From NCBI RefSeq assembly GCF_040954645.1, contig NC_092808.1, positions 20,632,232 to 20,696,231 on the forward strand: 64,000 bases of DNA, given 5' to 3'. A program made the position numbers and the translations under genes. Source of the DNA: Diabrotica undecimpunctata. Lineage: Eukaryota; Arthropoda; Insecta; Coleoptera; Chrysomelidae. Under the pieces are notes generated by a model. The model did no database searches. It was not told the origin of the DNA and saw nothing but the letters and a program-made list of their open reading frames with translations. This document shows, piece after piece, positions 56,950 to 64,000 of the stretch (the first letter of the stretch is position 1; each line of letters begins with the position of its first letter).

Positions 56950-57975
56950 TTGTGTTCAGATACCTACGAAAAGCCACGCGATTATAAACGAACGACTGAT
57001 CGGTAATCTTGGAGTACGTTGTCGATGAAAAAAGCCATCGAGGCAGTTCGAGATCAGAAAATGGCTTAGTTATTGGCTTTAAAAATATTTGATGTTCCTG
57101 AAGCAACTCTTCGCAGCATGTCTTATGCACTTATAAAACTTTGGAGTCAAATTCAAAAGTCCATGGTGGTTGGAATGCTACCTTTCCATCTGATTGCAAT
57201 TGGTTAAACATATAAAATTTCTTGAACGTTGTTGATTCGGGTTAACACAAGCATCGGTACAAGAATCAGCTTTGCCTGGAAAAATTGTTCTGCTTATAAA
57301 TTTAACACCCAAAAGCAAAAGGGAAGGCAAGACTGGTTCTCAAGCTTTAATCGGTCCAAAGCAAGTCCAAAAGATTTATCAGCTTGCTAGAATCTGTTGG
57401 CTATAAATCGCACCAAAGAAAATTTTGCAGCCGAAATTACAGCAATTACCGACCTACAAGCTTAAAATTCATCTCAGATTCTAAAAACAATCTCCGGTCT
57501 AGTTGTTTTACCTACTGCTTCTACCAATGACCATCCATCGTTTTCTCCTCGTGCTGTTTCTATTGACCTGCTTTCCCGGTACCAAAAGGATGTTTTATTA
57601 TTAGTGGCCAAAGAAAACGTAAATCAAATAATTGACACAGCTCGTTGGTGTTAACTTGTAGACCTAATATGTTGGAAATAAAATTTAAGAATAAGCCCAA
57701 AGCTCCTCCAACAAAGGAAAAACGCACAGCCACGACAAAATTATTTGAAAAAATGATAAGGAAGAAGATTTTGGTAGTATTTCTTAGGACAATAAAGATG
57801 ACTGTGCTTACATTGACTGTAACCACCTTTATTCAAGATCTAAGACCGGAGAAGACTAGTTGCGATACTTACAATGTTCGCTTTGAGCTCACGCTTCTTG
57901 GGCTGACGTTTCAAGAAGAATTAGGCGTTTTATTTGCGAATTTTGCCAATAATTTTGTAGCTTTTATATGAATGT
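56950..57975 (+). pseudogene. Pogo/Tigger-type transposase relic
   Basis: Plus strand. SMKKAIEAVRDQKM and KIFDVPEATLRSM form the HTH_psq-like start of pogo and jerky-type proteins. Then LTQASVQESALPGKIVLLIN and, in another frame, ENFAAEITAITDLQ and VLPTASTNDHPSFSPRAVSI. The end (about 57790-57960) encodes, frameshifted, a Cys/His-rich C-terminus ending RRIRRFICEFCQ, like the PHD-type finger of several insect pogo proteins. The DDE core is deleted. At least five stops. Confidence 0.6.
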
Positions 57976-58344
57976 CATTTTTTCCATTAGAAATTTGTCA
58001 TTTTTTTTCTATAGATTTTATGATTAAAATGTTTTTTAGTTTTGATGAATTAAGGACCAAAGATGATTGATTTATGGATGTGCTGTGAACTACCAATAAA
58101 AAGTTATGGTGCAAAAACAAAAATTAAAAATGAAAGTTTATTACATGACGTTCATAAAAGACCAAACGCACTCCGAATGATAACCATAAATGAAGTAAGT
58201 TGCTGCCTCTACTGCATGAATTATTGCAAACATGAAATAAAAAATATTTTTATGTATTGTGATTTTTATTAAGATATATAAAAGGCATTAGAACATTTAA
58301 AATAACTGTTTAGTCCTATATACTCGTATATAGAAGTTTTTTTG

Positions 58345-59035
58345 TAAACCCATATACAGTGATGAGTGCCTTAAGAACCGGCAAAATAACGCAAAAGATA
58401 GAAAACATAATACGTTGTGAAATAAAAAGAGATGAAAGTAGTAGAGGTGGGAAATTATCGATAGAAACCTCTAATTTACATTACATTACATTACGACTAT
58501 CGATAGTTTCCCACCTTTAGACGTTAGCTTATGAGCTAGTTGGCTTCAGTCATAATATTAGGTATGACGTCGAACATAAAAATTTTTTAAATTTCGCATA
58601 AAGTAAAAACTGATTGAAGGCAATAAAGCAAATGTAAGTAAACAGTTTAATTAGTAGTAATTTGATAATTAATTCTGTGTTGACGAATACTGAATAACAA
58701 GCTATCATAATTCTGTATTGAGAAGAGTGTATGCGACGTCTCAAATCACAGTTTATTATTGATCAATACCTTAATTTTGGATAAAAAAATACACTTAAAC
58801 TGTTTTTATTTACATTACGTGATACGTATTAGTATGACTGAAGTCAACCAGCTCATAAGCTAACGTCTAAAGGTGGGAAACTTTCGATAGATCTAATGTA
58901 GTGTAAAGTAAATTATAGGTTTATGTCGATAATTTCTCACCTCTACTACTTTCATCTCTTTTTATTTCACAACGTATTATGTTTTCTATCTTTTGCGTTA
59001 TTTTGCCGGTTCTTAAGGCACTCATCCCTGTATAG
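58345..59035. mobile_element. Foldback-type inverted-repeat element, about 690 bp
   Basis: Inverted arms of about 200 bp (58358-58560 and 58830-59032): outer ends CAGTGATGAGTGCCTTAAGA / TTAAGGCACTCATCCCTG, inner parts with GTGGGAAA..ATCGATAG. The loop (58561-58829) is unique. Flanks are TATA on both sides; ends that start CAG(T/G)GATG resemble hAT-like or other MITE tips. No transposase. Confidence 0.7.
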
Positions 59036-59101
59036 TTTCATATGGACTATCTACAAACTAGAAGATTTTTTGAAAATCCATATGTGGTTTTGCATGCATT
59101 A

Positions 59102-62100
59102 TTATACATATTTAAATAAAATATGTACATATAAATTTACATTAGTTATGAAATTATGATAGACAATTCCTTTTTTCTTTTTATAACATAAAAATACTTT
59201 ACACTTTATACATTTTAGTATAATACAAGTTTTTTTTGTACATATTTGACACTGTTGGCGATATTTTTGCCACTCTGGCATGTGTCCAATGTTGTCCGTA
59301 CGCACAGAATTTAACGGTATCTCTTGATATTTTGCAGGAGTTTTCCTTGTTCTTTTTGTTGGAGTTAAGGGTTGTTCCATTGGTTAATACAGGTGGAATT
59401 CCTTAATAACTAGACGTTGGAGTTCCTTGATGACTTGACGTTGGAGTCCCATTTTGTGGGACCCAACGACCTTTCTTTCTTGGTAGTGACTTTCCAGATT
59501 TACATAAACGTTCAGAAACGGATTGTTTTAAGTCAAACAATGGCATATAGCAATTTTGTTCATTTTTCTACGTCAGAGTATCCATGCGTTCACAACACAT
59601 AATATCCACCATATAAAAAAATTCTTTTATACCATTTTATTGATCTTGGATGGATTCTGTAAAGCTCCAGCATCGAGTCTAATATGTCCACTTCTTTCGT
59701 CAGCTGATTATAAACTTCAACAGCTTGAGGGCATGGAATCTCTATGTACGTTTTTTCTTTTCGGAAGGTGATTCTAGGTTCACTACCAAGGTAAGTTGAT
59801 AACATAAACTCCTGGACAAAATTAACGCACCACTTTAATTAATCTAAATATTTACAATATGAACACAAAATAAAACTAAGTTACATTGAAATAATAATAA
59901 ACACCTACAAATAAGTCCAACATGACTTTACATTGACCTTAATTTACCTTATTGTTTCCTTAAAAATTTGTTTTTGCCGGAAATGCGTAAATAAGCTTGC
60001 ATAACTCCAAATTGAAAAAAGAAAAAAATCAGTTAACTAACACAATAAAATGCATCTGGATCAACACTAATACCATGTAGGCACTCCTCTACTTCTTATG
60101 ACTGCATTTATGCGTCGAGACATGCTTGATATAAAATGTTCAACAAAAGCTTGCGGAATATTCTTCCATTCATCAATAACGGCCCCAATGAGTTGGATGT
60201 GATTGGCTATAGGGGGTCTACGACTTCGAATCTTTTTTTTTAAATAGTTCCATAGATACTCTATGGGATTCATGTCCGGACTGTTAGGTGGCCACTCGAA
60301 TAATGGAATATCAACATCATTTATGTAGCCAATCACCTGTCGAGCCACATGAGGATGAGCGTTGTCTTGCATGAATAAAAAATTAGGTCCAAGAAACGGA
60401 GCAAAAGGCATTACATGTTCGACAATAATGTTGTCTAAGTAATAATGGGCATTCATAGACCTCGTACGTAGGGGACCAGCTCTGTACGAGCTTCAAAACA
60501 AATTCCCCCCAAAACATTTTAGAGCCACCACCAAAAGGTACTTTGGGAGAGATATTGCAGCTGGCAAACCTTTCTCCTCGCCTTCGCCAGACACGCTCAC
60601 GACCATCTGGAGCTTTTAGGCTTACTCTAGTCTCATCGGAGAAAAGAACATGTTTCCAATCATTGATGGTTCAATTTTGATGCAATTTTGTAAAATTCAA
60701 TCTCTGAACCCTGTGTTCTCTGGTAAGCAAGGATTTTTTGGCCGGTTTCCTGTTGCTCAATTCTGCTTCATGTAAACGTCTTTTAACTGTTCGAGATGAT
60801 ATCGCGACATTTCGAACATCTGCTAGTTCATTTTTTAGTAAATTGCTGATCTCGTGACTGACAACGTGCTCTCCTATCTCTGAGAGCACGTTGTCTCAAA
60901 AAACGATCATCAATTTGATTAGTGCAACGTTTTCGCCCTTGCCCTTGTTTTCGATGGTACGACCCTGTTTCAATATACCGCCTCAGCTTGCGACTGATGC
61001 TGGAATGATGTCTTCCTAACAAACCTGCAACGTATCGCATTGAATATCCTTCATCTAGGAGAGTCGATGCAAATTTCTTTGGCGGTTCATTTTTTTATTT
61101 GATTTTTACGCAAATGAACTTTCAAACATGCATGTAATGAAAAATATCACAATAAAAAGCTTGTTTCTCATAAGCACTTTGCTTTAATCGGCACTTTTTA
61201 TAAAAAGTTTAACTCACTTTTAATCTAAAACGAAGTTTAATACAAATTATTTTTAAAACAAGACTATTATTAGCTTACATAACAACTCTCACTGTCAAAC
61301 AACGTCCATAGGTAACTTGTCGTACAGTAAATTATCAATAAATAAAGTTTATTGAGAAAAATATAAGTAGTGCGTTAATTTTGTCCAGGAGTTTATTTAC
61401 TGGCTTATTGTCGAACCAGGTTATTAGACTTATGTTTACGTCTTCAACAAGAGCAACTTTTTCTACAATTAAACCAGGTTCTTTTTTAGGTTTTAGTTCT
61501 TTTTTGGATAGGATTCCTGAATTTGGAACAAGGTTTAATCGAACGATTGTTTAAAGGCAACAATCCATTTTTTGTAGGATAAATCTGTAATTTTGGACTA
61601 TTAAACCACTTATCGAAAAATATTTTATGATTAACGTTCTTCAGCACTGTCTCTGTCAATTTACTGACAGGATTTTCACTAACTCCTAAATTAGGCGCCC
61701 CATTTGATAAAGTTTTGCTTTGTTCACCAGCAAAAATATCAAAGTCATAACTAAAACCTGATACACCACTAAGTCCTTAATTTTTGTATCTCCACTTGAG
61801 AGGTTTTGCCTGATTATATTGTTTAAGACGGTGCCGCCATTTCGTAGGGATAATTTGTTCGTCAACAGCTAGATGTTCCTCCTTGAGAACCAGTAAAAGA
61901 CGTTGTTAATCTTGTCTAATAGAGATCGAATTTTGAATAGTTTATCGTGGCTTGAATTACTAACAGAAACGGAGTTACTATTATCACTAAAATGAAGATG
62001 TTTCTTTATAATTTCCCATCTATTGCAGGTCAAAGATTCAAATACTTGTGGTTGACCTACAGTTGCATTCCAGTAGAGTCTCGATGATCGTAATTTCACC

Positions 62101-62159
62101 AATGACAAATATTACAGTTCCTATGAATTGATTCATTTCGTTTCGTATGCGGTAAAGGG
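59102..62159 (-). pseudogene. piggyBac-type transposase, N-terminally deleted and split by a Tc1 element
   Basis: Minus strand. Right tip CCCTTTACC (62159-62151) is adjacent to TTAA (62160-62163), the piggyBac target. Protein from about 62108: SSRLYWNATVGQPQVFESL, NRWEIIKKHLHFSDN, EHLAVDEQIIPTKWRH (first Asp), GVSGFSYDFDIFAGEQ, KIFFDKWF (second), WFDNKPVN (third), then after the Tc1 insert LSTYLGSEP, PCPQAVEVYNQ, SMLELYRIHPRS and a C-terminal CQICTKK..CIKCKVFLC zinc finger-like part. At least three stops in the centre. About 150 N-terminal residues are missing next to the right tip. Confidence 0.85.
59807..61393 (-). mobile_element. Tc1-like transposon inserted in piggyBac
   Basis: 1587 bp with inverted ends AACTCCTGGACAAAATTAAC at 59807 and its reverse at 61393, flanked by TA (59805-59806, 61394-61395). 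Removing it and one TA rejoins the piggyBac reading frame exactly. Minus-strand transposase: RYVAGLLGRHHSSISRKLRR, EHVVSHEISNLLKNELADV in another frame, VLFSDETRV-like, and 60456-60067 with FLFMQDNAHPHVARQVIGYI and WPPNSPDMNPIEYLWNYLKK. All three catalytic acids visible, broken by frame shifts near 60870 and 60660. Confidence 0.9.
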
Positions 62160-62163
62160 TTAA

Positions 62164-63755
62164 AAGCAAAACAACCCCCAGTAATGTGGGTAATGTGATT
62201 CATATTTCAGTACAAAGTCCTATTTTTGTATAAGTTTGTGTAATGTTTTGTATATTTTTTCATTTTTCTGAATAATTCAATTCGATTCTAAAGTATATAG
62301 ATAATTAACAAAACTATGTTATTATTTTTTTAATAGGAATAATCCATAATAATTACAGTTTATAATTATTATTATATAGTTATATTATATTATTATACAA
62401 TAAACTTATTATAAACTTTAATTGTGGCTTATTCCCATTAAAATACTAATTACTTTAAGATGCCACAAGAAAATAGCTTCATAGCTATATGATATTATTT
62501 TAATGAACACTTAAAAAGCACATAGAAAAACTGTGAACTACTTACATTTTATTCTGTACCCTTAACAAAACACTTCCCATAAGCTTACTGTACATACTGT
62601 CGAGAATTAAATAGCATTCACAAAGCCTGCAATGAACAATGCTTGTGGAATTATATTTAAATCAGGAGGATTATATGGTACAAAGCTCTGTGTATTATAA
62701 TTAATTCACACGGCAGTCAAGGTGTTAAGAAACCGAGATCAAGGAATGATAATAGTATTGCCCTCTACAAATCAATTCTTAGTAACTTAATAAATATTGT
62801 TAGGCTAATGTAATAGTAAATACTTAGTAAATTACTAAATAAGAAAATATTGTTCTATAAAGTTACTGATTATTTTAGCTTGTTTTCACCGCGTCTCCTA
62901 TAGCATCTTGACATTTCCTGCTTATCACTAAACAAAAAATTTGAGATCTTCTATTTCCGTCATTAGAAGTAACGTTATCTTGAAAAATAATCCTACAACC
63001 CCTTTTAGTCTTCTATTTTTATATCGTGTCTCCCTATTTACTTGGTGTAGAAATGGAGACAAACCATAGGCGCCGAAACAAAAATATTCAAAAAGGTATT
63101 GATACTATTTGTAAGGTTAGTGTTTATTAATAATTAGGACTGTAAGATGAATATATAAGAATTATATGAAGATTTTGTAACGGTACACTTTACTTCCACA
63201 ATCATAACTAACTAATCGTCTGTTTGAGAAGATTTTCTTTTTAATTTCTGTTTTTTCCTACAAGATAATTGTAAATTAGTAAGAGTAATCTATTATGCCT
63301 CGCACTAGATTTAGTCATTTTCGTCGTCATAAAACCAGCCGACCTTCGTGATTTCACGTGATCACATTATAGCCCTCATAAAGCTACTTCAATTCGCTTA
63401 TTACTCGAGAGGGCTTCCCAAAAAATGTTCAAACTTTTACATTTACAATTCATAGTCCAACACAGCCCATTAACTCCATCAGCCCCAAAACTTCTTGTCA
63501 AATCTCTTATAAGTAGAGCGCAAATTAAACCTTAAATCCCAGTGATACCCCAAAGATTTGCAAAAACCCCATACGTCTAAAGAACCAAAACTACATAAAA
63601 TAAGGATCACAGTCAATAACTCTCTAGCTATAGAGACTCATAAGACAGAAAACCTAGCGCCTTCTCTACCCCTACTCTAGTTGCAAATACTCTCTGAGCC
63701 AAACCCAAAAAAGGGCAATCACCGTTTTTATTTTCTATGCATATATCTGATTACA
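62164..63755. other. Unassigned sequence
   Basis: No recognisable gene, ribozyme or terminal repeat. Confidence 0.35.
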
Positions 63756-63764
63756 CATTTCATC

Positions 63765-64000
63765 ATAAGTGGCTTGATAATCCGTTGTGGATCTTGGCCT
63801 GCTCACAAAGAAGTCGCCCCTCCTGTCGATTCCTGGCAACTTCCCTCTATCTTCTGACCCTTAGAATCTGTAGGTCTTCATCCACATCATCAATCCATGT
63901 CCTTCGTGGTCGTCCTTTGCTTCTTGTGCAATCTGGTTTTGAAAATGTTAATCTCTTCGTGTATTCGTGATCTGACATCCATGTATCCAGCCCATCTAAG
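63765..64000 (-). pseudogene. LINE C-terminal fragment at the right edge
   Basis: Minus strand: RWAGYMDVRSR, then shifted KQRTTTKDMD and DEDLQILRVRRWREVARNRQ, AKIHNGLSSH. Aligns with the end of the LINE at 28.46-30.51 kb (DLRILKIRRWQHVARNR). Runs off the window, so completeness is unknown. Confidence 0.6.

Overview
The window is animal nuclear DNA, almost certainly from an insect. It is AT-rich, has introns with GT-AG sites, and is packed with insect-type transposable elements: APE-type LINEs with GAT-repeat tails, jockey, Penelope-like, Tc1/mariner, pogo, piggyBac, hAT MITE, Helitron, BEL/Pao and LTR pieces. A large, repeat-rich genome such as a beetle's fits best; that is inference, not proof.

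Only one cellular gene family is clear. Two tandem secreted C-type lectin genes lie on the minus strand. Gene B is complete: four small exons between 15179 and 6437 with matching splice phases. They encode a signal peptide followed by one C-type lectin domain, about 157 residues. Gene A enters at the left edge with its first two exons only (332 to 146). The two share exon sizes, splice phases and a TATA plus GATA promoter layout. Gene B introns are filled with mobile DNA.

Layout: 0.1-0.4 kb lectin A start; 0.9-2.8 kb palindromic element carrying two hammerhead ribozymes and flanked by a 12-bp duplication; 4.5-6.1 kb LINE remnants; 6.4-15.2 kb lectin B with a hammerhead-like motif, a mariner relic, an LINE, a second LINE relic and a hAT MITE in its introns; 15.5-17.6 kb two jockey fragments head to head; 18.6 kb another hammerhead; 20.9-23.9 kb head-to-head LINE palindrome; 25.1-26.8 kb inverted pair of Penelope-like fragments; 26.9-28.4 kb LINE relic split by a solo LTR; 28.4-31.0 kb Tc1 relic split by a young LINE; 31.0-32.3 kb LTR with primer-binding site; 34-38 kb LINE tails, Helitron relic and a long TA tract; 39.9-42.2 kb Tc1-superfamily element with both ends; 42.3-46.4 kb two degenerate copies of a DUF7869-like gene; 48-49.8 kb Tc1, LINE and BEL/Pao relics; 49.9-52.7 kb LINE with a nested LINE tail; 55-56.5 kb Tc1 element inside a TA microsatellite; 57-58 kb pogo relic; 58.3-59.0 kb foldback element; 59.1-62.2 kb piggyBac interrupted by a Tc1 element; 63.8-64 kb LINE tail.

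The mobile genes do not form a pathway. Their value is the nested insertions, several of which give exact target duplications and a relative order of events, and the repeated hammerhead cores, which point to Penelope-like or retrozyme-type activity. No rRNA, tRNA or CRISPR array was recognised.
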